A stretch of DNA of 64,000 nt from positions 88,143,906 to 88,207,905 of the forward strand of contig NC_052357.1 in assembly GCF_009727055.1 (NCBI RefSeq). Reading direction: 5' to 3'. A program made the position numbers and the translations under genes. Below, one piece after another: positions 1 through 11,444 of the stretch; position 1 is the first letter of the stretch, and each line of letters begins with the position of its first letter. This DNA comes from Benincasa hispida (Eukaryota; Streptophyta; Magnoliopsida; Cucurbitales; Cucurbitaceae). Below the pieces are notes generated by a model. That model was not told the origin of the DNA. It ran no database searches and saw nothing but the letters and a program-made list of their open reading frames with translations.

Positions 1-1
1 A

Positions 2-763
2 CAAAATGGTGTAGCGGAGAGGAGAAAAAGGACCTTGTTGGACATGGTTCGTTTGATGATGAGTTACGCTTCCTTACCGGACTCATTTTGGGGTTTCGCA
101 GTGGAGACTGCAGTATACATACTCAACTGTGTTCCCTTCAAGAGTGTTGCGAGAACATCTCTAGAGTTGTGGAACGGGCGTAAAGCTAGTTTACGTCATT
201 TTCGCATTTGGGATTGCCCTGCAAATGTGCTTGAGGGGGTTATTTTTATGATCCAACGGTCGATATTATGCCTCTTTGTAGGCTACCCCAAAGGTACACG
301 AGGGGGTTATTTTTATGATCCAACGGAAAATAGGGTGTTTGTTTCAATGAACACTACTTTCCTGGAGGAGGATCATATAATGGAGCATAGTCCACGAAGT
401 AAAGTTGTGTTGTGTGAGCTTTCCAATGAAACTATTGAACCTTTAACAAGAGTTGTTGAAGAACCTGCTACATCAACAAGAATTGTTGATGGGAGTTCAT
501 CTAGTAGGTCGGTTCCACCTCAAGAATTGAGGGAACCTCGATGTAGTGAGAGGGTTGTGAACCCGCCCGTTCGCTATTTGGGTTTCACGAAAACCCTTGC
601 TATGGTAGCAGATGGCGACATTGAGGATTCGTTGTCTTATCAGAAGACAATAGAAGATGTTGACCAGGATGAATGGGTTAAAGACATGGATCTCGAGATG
701 GATCGATGTACTTCAACTCAGTATGAGATCTTGTATATCGGCCTAATAGGGTTAGACTTATAG
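2..763 (+). pseudogene. Copia integrase C-terminal part (element A)
   Basis: The reading frame is open from base 2 and starts with the NGVAERRKRTLLDMVR block that follows the copia integrase core. It continues through the conserved SFWG, FRIWDCPA and LCLFVGYPKGTRGGYFYDP motifs, then the variable linker toward reverse transcriptase, with the repeated 'TRVV' type segment. The stop at 761-763 falls where the RT domain should begin. A stretch around 231-263 repeats the text at 299-326 (GGGGGTTATTTTTATGATCC) and replaces the usual sequence there, so even this open stretch is rearranged. The product would have cut and joined retrotransposon cDNA; here it is a fragment. Confidence 0.82.
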
Positions 764-1650
764 GTTATAAATAGATCTACAAGTACAGATGGGGTGTTGA
801 TGGGAAGGTACAGACCTTCAAGGCTCGACTTGTGGCAAAGGGTTATACCAGGTAGAGGGAGTCGACTATGGGGAGACTTTCTTGCCTGTTGCCATGTTAA
901 AGTTGATCCGCATCTTCCTGTCCATTGCAGCTTATTATAATTATGAGATCTGGAAAATGGATGTCAAGATGGCCTTTCTAAATGGCAATCTTAAGGAGAC
1001 CATTTATATGGTGCAACCAGAGGATTCATAACCCAAGGTCAAGAGCAAAAGGCTTGCAAGCTGAATAGGTCCATTTACGGGCTGAAACAGGCGTCTAGAT
1101 CTTCAAACATACGATTTGATACTGCGATCAAATCGTATGGCTTTGACTAAAACGTAGATGAACCTTGTGTATACAAGAAGATCATCGACGCTTCAGTAGT
1201 CTTCTTATTGTTGTACGTAGACGATATACTACTCATTAGGAATGATGTAGATCTATTGACTGCAGTTAAGAACTAGCTAGCGACCCAATTCCAAAGGAAA
1301 GATTTGGGAGAGGCTCAGTTTGTTCTAGGTATACAGACCTCTCGGAATCGTAAGAATAAAGTGCTACCACTATCTCAGGCATCATACATTGACAAGATGT
1401 TGCTCAAGTACTCGATGCAGGACTCCAAGAGGGGCCTACTTCCGTTCAGGCATGGAGTCACTTTGTCTAAGGATATGTGTCCTAAGATGCCTTAAGAGGT
1501 TTCAGGAGATTGAGACGGGTCCCATATGCGTCTGCCGTTGGCAGTTTGATGTACACGATGCTCTATACTTGTCCAGACATCTGTTACGCTGTGGGCATAG
1601 TCAGTAGGTATTAGTCTAACCCAGGTCAGGGGTCACTAGACCACAGTGAA
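764..1650 (+). pseudogene. Copia reverse transcriptase remnant (element A)
   Basis: Translation in shifting frames gives the usual plant copia RT blocks: the KARLVAKGYTQ region near 820-850, the MDVKMAFLNG block near 958-990, the IYGLKQA motif near 1070-1090 and the LLYVDDILLI catalytic motif near 1207-1240, with its two aspartates present. A shorter open piece at 1304-1495 covers LGEAQFVLGIQ to LSQASYIDKML. Stops occur at, for example, 1148 (TAA within the FD-QNVDEP block), 1274 and 1493. The domain would copy element RNA into cDNA, but the frame is broken many times. Confidence 0.8.
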
Positions 1651-1689
1651 GTATTCTCGGAGAACGAGGGACTACATGCTCGTGTATGG

Positions 1690-2270
1690 ATCTAGGTATT
1701 TGATCTTACTGGATACATGGATTCTGACTTTCAGACTGATAAGGAGTCTCGCAAGTCCACATCAGGGCCAGTCTTTACTCTTAACGGAGGAGTTGTAGTG
1801 TGGCGAAGCACTAAACAGGGGTGCATCGTCGACTCCACTATGGAGGCGGAGTACGTAGCGGCTTGTGAAGCTGCTAAGGAGGTCGTTAGCTCAGGAAGTT
1901 CTTGACAGAATTGAAAGTTGTTCCAAATATGTCTAGGCCCATTGTCCTTTATTATAATGATAGTGAGGCAGTGGCAAACTCCAAGAAGCCCAGGAGTCAT
2001 AGGCGCAACAAACACATAGAGCGGAAGTATCATCTGATTTGCGAGATAGTGTATCGAGGGACGTGATCACCACAAAGATCGCTTTGGAGCACAATGTTGT
2101 GGCAAACTCCAAGGAGCCCAGGAGTCACAAGTGCGGCAAACACATAGAGCGGAAGTATCGTCTGATTCGCGAGATAGTGCATCGAAGTGACGTGATCGTC
2201 ATGAAGATCGCTTCGGAGCACAATGTTATTGACCCGTTTACGAAAGGCTCTCACGGCTACAGTGTTTGAG
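1690..2270 (+). pseudogene. Copia RNase H remnant (element A)
   Basis: From 1717 the frame reads SDFQTDKESRKSTSG, VVWRSTKQGCIVDSTMEAEY and VAACEAAKEVV, the standard copia RNase H core with its conserved D/E residues. After a frameshift near 1905 the C-terminal block (AVANSKEPRSHKRGKHIERK type) appears twice in tandem, 1971-2098 and 2099-2228. It ends with NVIDPFTK and the tail before the polypurine tract. The duplication is not part of the normal family layout. Confidence 0.8.
1971..2228 (+). repeat. 128-bp tandem duplication in RNase H
   Basis: Two adjacent copies, 1971-2098 and 2099-2228, both begin GTGGCAAACTCCAAG and both end GAGCACAATGTT. They differ at scattered bases, so the duplication is not very recent. 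It lies within coding sequence of element A. Confidence 0.85.
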
Positions 2271-2317
2271 AGTCACCTATGGAGCATGGGTCTACAGGAT
2301 CGCTTGCGGCTAGACTA

Positions 2318-2420
2318 GGGCAAGTGGGAGATTTTCTTGTACTGGGCTTTTATGCCCTAGTTTATTGTTTTGTACTAGTTTTATGTACACCCCACTTCGC
2401 TTTAGGACAAGTGGGAGATT
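2318..2420 (+). other. Polypurine tract, with an upstream look-alike
   Basis: CAAGTGGGAGATT occurs at 2321-2333 and again at 2408-2420. In elements C and D the downstream copy sits directly before the LTR start (TGTTGGG) and serves as the primer site for plus-strand DNA. Here the LTR start that should follow is missing. Confidence 0.7.
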
Positions 2421-2984
2421 AACCTAAAAGGTCTGCAGTAAATGGATGAAGGTTGGGTGTCTTATCCTGGTAACACTACAGATACGACCTACTTTGTAAT
2501 TATTATATAAGATGTAAGTGTTACAAAAAATATGAACCATATTGTTCATGTAGAGACATATGAGTGGGGGTGTGCTATATAAAGGAGTTTATACATAGAC
2601 CAAACCACGAAATAATTAGTTTCTCTTTAAACACCATTATGTGAAGAAACTAATATTTCACTAGGATAACCATAAGAAACTTGACCTTAATCTTGAGTGA
2701 GTTGTAAACTCTTGTTTATGATGGCAATCCTTTGATCTGTATGTGTGAGAATGTCCATGATAGTTGACTCAACATGCATACCATTTTAGGGATTTTTCTG
2801 ATTAGGAAGCTGGGAACACAGCTGGAATTCACTCATTCCAATTCATTGGGAAAGTAGATAAATTGCTCCTTTAATAGCTGGTTTCGGGTCTTAAACAATG
2901 AGGCTTCGAATTTTCACTGGCCTAAGAGGTGTTAGTTTATAGTTGGACTATAAACTATTTATTCATTAGAAGAATTTGTGGTAC

Positions 2985-4593
2985 TTAAGAAGTTAGATAT
3001 AACTGTAGGGGTAAAACGGTATTTTGACCCAGATGTAGTTATGGAGCATTTGTGAAAGGTTATCACTCTGTTGATTGGTTATATCCATTGACACAGATAT
3101 ATATCTACAGTGTGAATATTGTAGCTATCGATCTTTAGTGAAGTGATCGATAGTTAAGGAATATTGATTAATTGGATTAAAGGAGTTTAATCAATTATCT
3201 CTTATCATTTGAGCTTCTAATCTATAGGTCCATAAGGTCCCCTTGTTAGCTTACTAAATGGTTCAAATCAAATGAGAGAATTTTATATTAATGAGATTAA
3301 TATATAATGGTTAATTATAAATATGATCTTTAATCCAAATTATGTAAGAGAGATATATTTTAATAAGATTCAAATATTAGATTTATATGAAATAAATTCA
3401 TAAAGAGATGTATAGATATAAATATGTGATATTTATATGTTAGTTAACTTCATATTAAATATAATTTAGTAGAGTCATTTAATTGATTATTTAATGGTTA
3501 ATTAATTGATTAAGAAATTATGGAGATTGGAGGTTAGTATAAATATACGATATTTATGATAATTAATTAAATGTATATATATTAAATAGGATTTAATACA
3601 TGGTCATTTAATTAATGTGCCAATTAATTACATAAGAGTTATTTAATTAATTAGCACTAAGGGTATAAGGGAAATACTTGGAGAAGGGGTTAACCTTCTC
3701 CATATAAAAGGTTAAGAAGTTAGATGTAACCACAAGTTATCCAGATATAATTATGAGCATTTGTGAAGAGTCATTATTATGTTGATTGGTTATATTCATG
3801 GACACATAAATATATCTACAGTGGGAATATTGTAATTATCGATCTTTAGTGAAGTGATTAGTAGTTAAAGAATATTGATTAATTGGATTAAAGGATTTTA
3901 ACCAATTAATCTCATATCATTAGAGCTTCTAATCTATAGGTCCATAAGTTCCCCTTATTAGCTCACTAAAGGATAGTAATGAGAAATGATTTAAACTGTT
4001 CAAATCAAATGAGGAAATTTTATATTAATGAGATTAATATATAATGGTTAATTACAAAAATGATCTAATCTAAATTATATAAGAGAGAAATATTTGAATA
4101 AGATTCAAATATTAGATTTATGTGAATTGGATTCAAAAAGAGATGTATACACATAAATATGTGATATTTATATGTTAATTAACTTCATAATAAATATAAT
4201 TTAATAGAGTCATTTAATTGATTGATTAATGGTTAATTAATTGATTAAGAAATTATGGAGATTGGATGTTAGTATAAATATGTGATATTTATGATAATTA
4301 ATTAAATGTATATATATTAAATAGGATTTAATATAGGGGCCTTTTTAAAAAATAAAAAATATTTAAAAATATTTACACTTTATAGCAAAAAGTTCAAAAA
4401 ATACAAAGCACTTTTAGAACTTTTGCTATAAAGTGTAAATATTTTTGGAATTTTTCTATTGATAAGAATTTCCCTTTAATATATGGTCATTTAATTAATG
4501 TGTCAATCAATTAAATAAGAGTTATTTAATTAATTAACACTAAGAGTATGAAGAGAAATACTTGGAGAAGGGGTTAACCATTCTCCATATAAA
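2985..4593 (+). repeat. Tandem duplication within LTR A (about 727-bp unit)
   Basis: Unit 1 (2985-3711) starts TTAAGAAGTTAGATATAAC and ends after GGGGTTAACCTTCTCCATAT. Unit 2 (3712 to about 4593) starts TTAAGAAGTTAGATGTAAC and ends with the same GGGGTTAACC...CTCCATAT block. Unit 2 is longer because it also carries the MITE at 4336-4474. Confidence 0.85.
4336..4474. mobile_element. 139-bp MITE, probably Mutator-like
   Basis: The insert is absent from the matching place in duplication unit 1. It is flanked by an exact 9-bp duplication TTTAATATA (4327-4335 and 4475-4483). Its ends begin GGGG and finish CCC, and it folds on itself through a long inverted repeat containing ATATTTACACTTTATAGC and its complement. 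A 9-bp target duplication is the Mutator superfamily signature; the family is otherwise unidentified and there is no coding capacity. Confidence 0.85.
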
Positions 4594-4996
4594 TATATCG
4601 TCATAGCCCATTTAGGGCAAGAGATTTTTATTACACAAAATCCTAGCCTCCAACCTCTACATTTTCGTTAACTTCTCTCTAGAAATTCTCTTCCCTTTTA
4701 TTTTCCTCAAAGTTCTTGGAGACCACACTTCCAAGCTCTTTGAATCCTAGAGAATAACAAGGCAATCTTGTCGGTGATGTCCATCTTGATTGCAGAAGCT
4801 CGAGATTATAAAAAACGATGGAAGAAAAAAGATTGAGAAATCATCAAAGGTAAGTTTGATTTCTTCTCTTCTTCCTCTGTTTTAGCATGCATATGTTTAT
4901 TTTGAATGTTTATCCTACAAATGCATGATTTTTTTTTTTCTGTTTTTGTTTCTTTAAAAATCGATTATCTAAATGCAAGGCATTCATACGCTTCTA

Positions 4997-5975
4997 CGAG
5001 GATTCAGTCCCTTCAATTGCAGCATGATTTGTTTGAGCTATTTCATCAAGATCCAACTCAATCTTCTTTTCACAAGCCAACTTTAGAATCAGCTCCATTA
5101 GCACGAAGCACATTTCCATTGGATGGCTAATGATCCTGTGATACTTACAGTAGTTAGGATCACCTACTTTTCCTAATCGTTCTGGCCACTTGCATTCCAG
5201 TAGTTTAATGATTTATTTTTCTAATAATTGCTCCAATATATCTGCAACATTAGAGTCAGGGAATGGATAAACTCTCTCTTGTCTTTCTTTAAATGTTGGG
5301 CGACGCTTCTTGGCGCCATCATGCTTTCTTTCAAATTTTGTTTCTCTTTCTTTGGAGGAAAAATTAAGCGGGTCGTATGACGACCATAGATTATGTTATG
5401 GTACTATTCCCAATATTTTCAGTGCCTTTTATTTCTTTCTTATTCTTTCTCCCTTCAAGGACTAGAAAATCTTTAGTTCTCCCATTGGCGATGTTCAACT
5501 CTATGTCATGAGCGCGTGTTGCCAAATCCTTAAACGTACGAGGCTTTATCCCTTGTAAGATGTAGAGAACTCCCAATACATGCCTTGGGTGTACATCTCC
5601 ATTGCCGATAGTTCAATGAGTATATTTACAATCCAAATTCGGAGCTCTCCATCAGTTGATGCAGTTAATGACCGGCTCTCCCTTTTGTTATTTGGTGTTC
5701 GTCAGCTCCATCATGCTAACAGTGCTCCTTATGCTGTAGAAGCAGTTCAGGAACTCTCTTTCCAACTGTTTCTAGCTATCATTCACTTCTGGCTTTAGAT
5801 CAGTATACCAATCGAAAGCATTTCCTTTCAAGGTATAGATGAACTTCTTGACTAGCTGGTCTTCTTTGGTTCCTGCATTTTCATAGGTTTCAATGAAGTG
5901 AGCAACATGTTGTTTTGGATTGCCTTTTCCATCGAACTGATAGAACTTTGGAGGTTGGTACCCAATTGGCATTAT
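4997..5975 (-). pseudogene. Ty3/gypsy gag, C-terminal half
   Basis: Read on the minus strand from 5975, the frame gives IMPIGYQPPKF, FDGKGNPKQHVAHF and KGNAFDWYTDL, which is the retrotransposon gag capsid core. After frameshifts it gives VLYILQGIKPRTFKDLATRAHD (about 5576-5510), then further downstream the DPNYCKYHR and QTNHAAIEGTE segments near 5150-5000. The protein would form the virus-like particle. Stops and frameshifts make it non-functional. Its N-terminal half lies at 9753-10352, displaced by the solo LTR insertion. Confidence 0.85.
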
Positions 5976-8900
5976 TGATGGATAAAAAGAAGCATGTGCA
6001 ATGGAAGTAATGGATCATTAATGCTCTAATTACATTAAATAAGCAAGGATTAAGCATGCAAAGAGAGTTAGAAATACAACCTTTGTAGTTTCCACTAGTT
6101 TCTTCGTCTCTGTGAGCAATCGATACCACCAATAGTAAATCCTCGCTATTCTCCAGTTGAAGAACACGGTTGTGGGACCGAATCTTTAGTGAAAGATAGG
6201 GAATATCACTAAATTAAATTGGAGAGTCAAAGAGATTTTGTGGATCATAAAAGTCAAAAGTCAAAGAAGCATAAGTTTTTAGCAATTGAAAATCAATAAC
6301 TATTTATAAACAAAAGACATGCAAAAACTCTTTTTGCATGGCCTCCACCTCAAACACCATTAACATGAACAAAATAGGTGTCAAGCTTTGCATGAAACAC
6401 TTTATAATCCACTTAGTTAGTGGAAAAATCCAACAATTGGATTTTTCCACTAACTAATTTTTTTAATAAAATTGATTTATAATAAAGCAATTTTATTTAA
6501 CAATATATGAAATACAATTTTCAAATTTTAGAAATTATTTAATTAAATAATTTTAATTAAATAAAATAAATAATTTAATATCACATTTTATTGACTTTGA
6601 CGCCTAATTTTGATTAATCACATTAATAAATTTTTAAACACTTTCATGGTAATGTTTTATAAAAAAAAAATTACTCTCCAAAAATAATTAGTCAATTGTA
6701 AATTATATCTTATATAAAATATAATTTTCTCTAAAGACCGAATTTGAACATTTCAAATTCTCACTTCACTTAGTTGTTTAATTTTTTCCATAGTGAGCTA
6801 GTAAGGAGACCCAATGGACCTACAGATCATGGGTTCCAACGATCCGAGATTAATGGGTCAAACTCTTTAACCTAGTTAATCAACATTCGTTAATTAACAG
6901 AACTGTCCACCATAGTCTATAGTTGCACTCCCCTCACTATAGATATATTATGTGTCCATTTGATATAATCGTCATCGATAAGTTGATCCTTCTCAAGTTG
7001 TTCATAACCTCAGCTAGGTTAACTACCGTTTTATCCCTGAGTTACATCTTTTCTCCTTAAGTACCATTGTCCCTCTAATGAACAATTGATTTAAGATCTT
7101 AATCACTAAATCCATTCCTCTCAGGCCAACGAGAGGATGGAGCCCCTTTTTTAAGACCTGAGTTCAGCCCTTAAGGAAACAACCTTTCTACTATCCCTAA
7201 AATGTGTAGAAGTGAATTCCATCTTGCAAATTCTATGTCCCCAGTTATTTACCCGACCTTATACCTGAAATGGGAGGCATATTGAGCAGCTCTGTTGAGT
7301 TTACCCTCACCTATGCAGATCAAGGGACAATCCCGAATAAACAGAAGTTCATAGATAGCTCATGATTCAGATCAAGTTATTGTTGGGATTGGTGTCCTAA
7401 ATCTCCCAGAAGTCTCGTAGTTTGTAAACATTCTGTAAACATATTGTTATTAATAAAATAAGAGTTATTTTATAAGCATTTACTCGATCCAATAAACTAA
7501 GATCCGTGGTTATTTTATGTAACTTAAGCATGTATGTGGAGACATACAAGTAGATGCCTTAAGTAATAACCAAAATGGTCTGTAGTAGATGGATAAAGGA
7601 GGGATACCTTATCCTGGTGACACTACGAATACGACCTGCTTTGTAGATGTACAAGTGTTGTAAAGTGTTCCAAATGGTCTGATCCTGACCATTCATGTGG
7701 ATACATGCGGGTAGAGGTATCCTATACAAAGATTTTGCATAAGACCGGACCACGAAATGATTAGTCTCTTTATATAACGTCATTGATAATTAAGACTTAC
7801 ATTTCACTAGAATGACCATAGGTGATATGTCCTTAATCCTGAGTGAGTTGGGAACTCCTGCTCATGAAGGCGGTCCTTTGATTTGTATGGGTGAGAGTGG
7901 CCAGATTTCCAACTTAACAAGCCTACCATTTTGGAGATTCGTCTGATTGGGAAGCTAGGAACTCAACTACATAAGACAAAATTCACTCCTTCCTCGAAGC
8001 AGAAGTAAGTAGATAAATTTCTCCCTTAAAGGTTGATTTCGGGTCTTGAACATAGTGGCCACACCCTCTCTTGGGAAGAGAGGACCCAGTCATAGTGGGA
8101 CTATGACTTATTGTTCATTAGAGGAATCAGTGGTACTTAAAGAGTTAGATGTAACTATAGGGACAAAACGGTAAATTGGTCCAGCTGTACTTACGAGCGA
8201 TTTTTGAAGTGTCATCATACTGTTGATTGGTTATATGGACACAAAAATTTATCTATAGTGCAAAGAGTGCAGTTGTCAATCTTTAGTGAAGTGACTGATA
8301 GTTAACGGATGGTGGATCTCGTGATTAAAGAGTTTAGTCAGTTATTCACGTACTGTTGAAGCTTCAAGCTACAGGTCCATAAGGCCCCCTTAGTAACTCA
8401 ATGGGTTCAAGTTGAGAATCAAATTTTGGGTTAGTTTGAAGTGTTTAAATTAACAAGAGGAATTTCATTATGTATGATATAATTAAATTAAATCCATTAT
8501 ATGAGATATAATTGATATGATGTATTTGATACATTATATGATTGGAGGAATTAATATAAATATGAATTATATTAAATGCCATAAAATAGAAAAGAACTAT
8601 GGTTTATATGTTGCATATGATGCAATATTAAAACTATAGGTTATATATATAATATGATAAGTTAGTTATTATATTTATTTATAATATATTAATTATGTGA
8701 TAATTAATTATTCTTTTTCTTAATAACCGACTTGAGTAAGAGGTTTTATGGCAATTGTAAGATAAAAAGGAAGACAGTTTTCCAAATTAGATAATGATTC
8801 ATTCGTATTGTCTCACAAAAGAAAAACTATCGAGTAAAAGAGTTTTACTAAACTGTAGTATTACACAGCCTAAACGATCAAGTATCGAGTTTACTATACA

Positions 8901-9752
8901 ATAGTTACTCATTACTACACGATCGAGTATCAAGTTTATGCGATAGACTTCCTTCTTCTGTCGCATACTTTCGATCGTTTACTTCCTCCATTCTTTTATC
9001 CAAAGTCATGTAGAGCTCACAACTTCTAGATTCTCACACTGAGAATACCAAGGTAACCTTTGTGGTAGTGTTCAGTTCTGTTTGAGGGTCGAGGATCAAG
9101 TTATACTCGATTGTGATCGAGATTCATCCAGTTGCTCATTGAGATCGAGTTCTGATCGTTGCGTTTGAGTTGGTGTTGTTGGACTGTAAATTTACTCTTG
9201 ATGCATAATCTGTTCTTCTTGACTGTAAATGTTTGTGTTATTTCTCAATGGACTTTGGAACGATCCGCTACCGCTCACTAGTTCTCTATTTAGAGTTCCT
9301 TCAGTTATCTAGGTCATAAAGAAGTGAAATTAATCAGTGTTAACAGTAAACGGTGTTAATACGTAACAGTGATTATTTCGTGGTCAGTCTTACATAATCT
9401 CATTGTATAGAACACCCCTACTCACATATCTCTACATGAACGAACTGATCATATTGTTTATGATACTTTACAACATTTGTAACAATCATAAAGCGGGTTG
9501 TATTCAATAGTATCTTCAGAAATAGGTACCCAACCTAATCCAATTATTATAGACTATTTAGGTTATTATACTCGAACTTGATCCAGTTTATGTTTCCACA
9601 TAAAGTCCAAGTATTCATAACAATAGCCAAGGGTTAGTAGTTTATTGGATTTAGAGTTATCAATTCATTTTCATTCAACGATATTTTTTTGAATAAACTT
9701 CATGTATGTCTACTGTTTACAAACTACGAGTTTTAGGATATACAACCCAACA
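5976..9752 (-). mobile_element. Reverse solo copia LTR within gypsy gag
   Basis: The outer ends are TGATGG (5976) and ...CCCAACA (9752), giving TG...CA ends. It is flanked by the exact 5-bp duplication ATTAT at 5971-5975 and 9753-9757. No internal copia sequence is present, so it is a solo LTR. Once the nested plus-strand LTR and one target copy are removed it is about 1.85 kb. Removing the LTR and one ATTAT rejoins the gag frame in phase, which fixes its boundaries. Confidence 0.9.
7381..9303 (+). mobile_element. Solo copia LTR nested in a reverse solo LTR
   Basis: This 1,923-bp LTR starts TGTTGGGATTGGTGTCC and ends AGTTCCTTCA. It is flanked by the exact duplication GTTAT at 7376-7380 and 9304-9308. 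On both sides the sequence is the reverse LTR of 5976-9752. There is no primer site or coding region. The segment 8870-8990 carries CGATC-rich motifs like those of elements C and D. Confidence 0.92.
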
Positions 9753-10352
9753 ATTATAAGGTTGTCGATTCTTTTAGTGTACGTCTTGGAGTACATAAAA
9801 GAACATTGTAACGGTCCTTTGTACAGAGCCCTTATGGAGTTTGTATCATATCCTGCAGCTGTTGAACCAATAGAGAGGCGACAAAGGTAAATTGTTGCAC
9901 CTGGTTTTCCTGTAACACAATTTTTCCTTTTTCACTGGCTTTGATAGTAGAAGTTTGACTTGATTCAGCAGTTTCTCAAGCCTGTATTTGATCTCTTAAG
10001 ACGGCAATTTCATGGTTCGCTCCTAAACAACTTTCATTAGGAGATCTATTTTCCTCTCCATCTCTGCCATGGCCGACCCAGTTGTCACGCCCCTCATCAT
10101 GACAGACACTATATCAAAGTGTGATTTTTTCTCTAATTGATCAGAAGCAGGAGCATAGTTGTCGAACAAGGGATTTTTTTTTATGAAGATCCCACCTTTA
10201 GTAGATTCCATCAGTCTTTCCTAGCTTTTCTTTGTGAAGACAGATTCTTGTTCTTATTCTTACATAATCTCTTTTGAATGGCTGCAGGTGACAGGTCCCT
10301 TGATAGTGTCGCTTGCGACGGTAGCTTTGGATGTGACTTTATTTGGTGCCAT
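9753..10352 (-). pseudogene. Ty3/gypsy gag, N-terminal half
   Basis: The start is taken as the minus-strand ATG at 10352 (MAPNKVTSKATVASDTIKG). Downstream, after stops, the frame at 10211-10023 reads GGIFIKKNPLFDNYAPASDQ and MAEMERKIDLLMKVV, typical of the N-terminal region and short coiled coil of this gag family. It continues to TYTKRIDNL at 9758, where the solo LTR insertion begins. The other half is at 4997-5975. Several in-frame stops make it a pseudogene. Confidence 0.8.
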
Positions 10353-10439
10353 TTGTTGATTTGGATGACGAGAGAGAGATGAGAGGTAGAGATGTCCCAT
10401 TGGGCGTGCATTGTTCGCATGAGGTTTCTAGAGAAACTT

Positions 10440-11331
10440 GTTTCGTGGAATTTTAACTTTTGCATTTGTATTAATTTTAGTATAGCAAGTATAATTTCTA
10501 AGACATAATCCTTTGATGCTTTCAAAGTCAACTTTAATCTTCAAACTGGCTGATTTTCTTAGATGACCGCTTTGAGCTTGTTCATCTTCTTAGATGATCG
10601 GCTTTTGGGCTTGATAATCTTTTTGAATAATCGACCTTTGGGCTTGATGATCTTCTTAGAGGATCAATGTTCACACGTGGCTTTTGAAGAAATGTATTTT
10701 GTGGAGCAGAACCTGTGTTGATGTAGATTTGATACGGATGTGGTTTGATCTTTAGTACTTGATCTTTTGATTCTCTCTCGATCGAATGTGCTCGCTTGAT
10801 GTATGAAAGTGGAGCATATGAATGTTTTTGAAGTTGGAATCTTGGAAGAATGCTTGTATCTCCAAAAGACTTTAGTATTTAAGTGTGATCAGCTTCAGGA
10901 GTCAATGAGTCTTCTGATTGTAGAAAATTTCCTCTAGGCTCTCTGGACTGTAGAAATTTTGACCCCACAAATAAAGAGAACCTCTCCATTTATAGAGTTC
11001 TATGGTAAGCTTCGTGGGCTTGGTCTTGGTTAATCCATGATCCTGGCATTTGGGCCCAATTAGTTGGATTTGGGCTAAATTAAACCCATTTTTGGGTTCA
11101 ACTGGACATTAGCCCAAATTATAATATCAAATTGGACCAATTAATTTTATTTATCTAATGATCATGATGAAAACACGTGGCATCATCTGGATTCACCAAT
11201 TTATGTCTTCAACTTCAATTTTGGACATTTGTTAACTTTTAATTGGTCTCAAATTTGATGATTTGTAATTTTGTCCTTAATTTGGTAATGACGTGACAAT
11301 TTGTGATTAGTCCAAAATTTCTCATTCAACA
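10440..11331 (-). repeat. Gypsy 5' LTR
   Basis: On the minus strand it begins TGTTGAATGAG at 11331 and runs to roughly 10440 (CCACGAAACA). It has a TATAAATGG box near 11000 with a CT-rich region downstream, consistent with an LTR promoter. The 10440 boundary is approximate, because the second LTR is not in the window for comparison. Confidence 0.65.
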
Positions 11332-11444
11332 AATTTTAAAAATTAGGTCCGTAGTCTAATACACTTGACACACTACTGATATACATTTGATACACTAATA
11401 GCATATGTCTGATACATTTCATACACTGTTGATACACACTAGAT
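11332..11444. repeat. GATACAC-type short repeats flanking the hAT element
   Basis: The stretch contains several imperfect copies of TGATACAC/TTGATACAC. A similar motif (ATTGATACACGATTG) occurs on the far side of the hAT element at 45587-45601, which supports both being the original flank of one insertion. Confidence 0.55.

Larger units (their letters stand above)
1..4996 (+). mobile_element. Copia element A: pol 3' half plus 3' LTR
   Basis: This is the downstream part of a Ty1/copia retrotransposon; the 5' LTR, gag and protease lie outside the window. In order it shows the end of integrase, reverse transcriptase, RNase H, a polypurine tract and a long 3' LTR that ends near 4996. Immediately after the LTR the antisense gag of a Ty3/gypsy element begins, so A was inserted into that gypsy element. 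The copy is dead, with several stops and frameshifts in pol. It belongs to the same broad copia family as elements C and D, sharing LTR motifs and the 'CAAGTGGGAGATT' tract. Confidence 0.85.
2421..4996 (+). repeat. 3' LTR of element A, 5'-truncated and internally duplicated
   Basis: The sequence after the polypurine tract joins the LTR about 200 bp into the family sequence, at the block with CCTGGTAACACTACAGATACG. The first part of the LTR, including TGTTGGG, is therefore deleted. The rest matches other family LTRs in this window, with the CTTTAGTGAAGTGATCGA and AGGTCCATAAGGTCCCC blocks, but it contains a large tandem duplication and a MITE. It ends about 4996 (CTTCTA), where gypsy gag resumes. 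Confidence 0.75.
4997..11331 (-). mobile_element. Ty3/gypsy element, 5' LTR and gag only, interrupted
   Basis: On the minus strand there is an LTR (about 11331-10440), then gag from 10352. Gag is interrupted by the solo LTR at 5976-9752, resumes at 5975 and is cut off at 4997 by copia element A. No protease or RT of this element is visible; they would lie beyond element A. The gag type, and a diverged primer site near 10385 resembling TGACGCCCACCGTGGGG of related plant elements, suggest a Tat-like gypsy lineage, but that assignment is weak. Confidence 0.75.
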
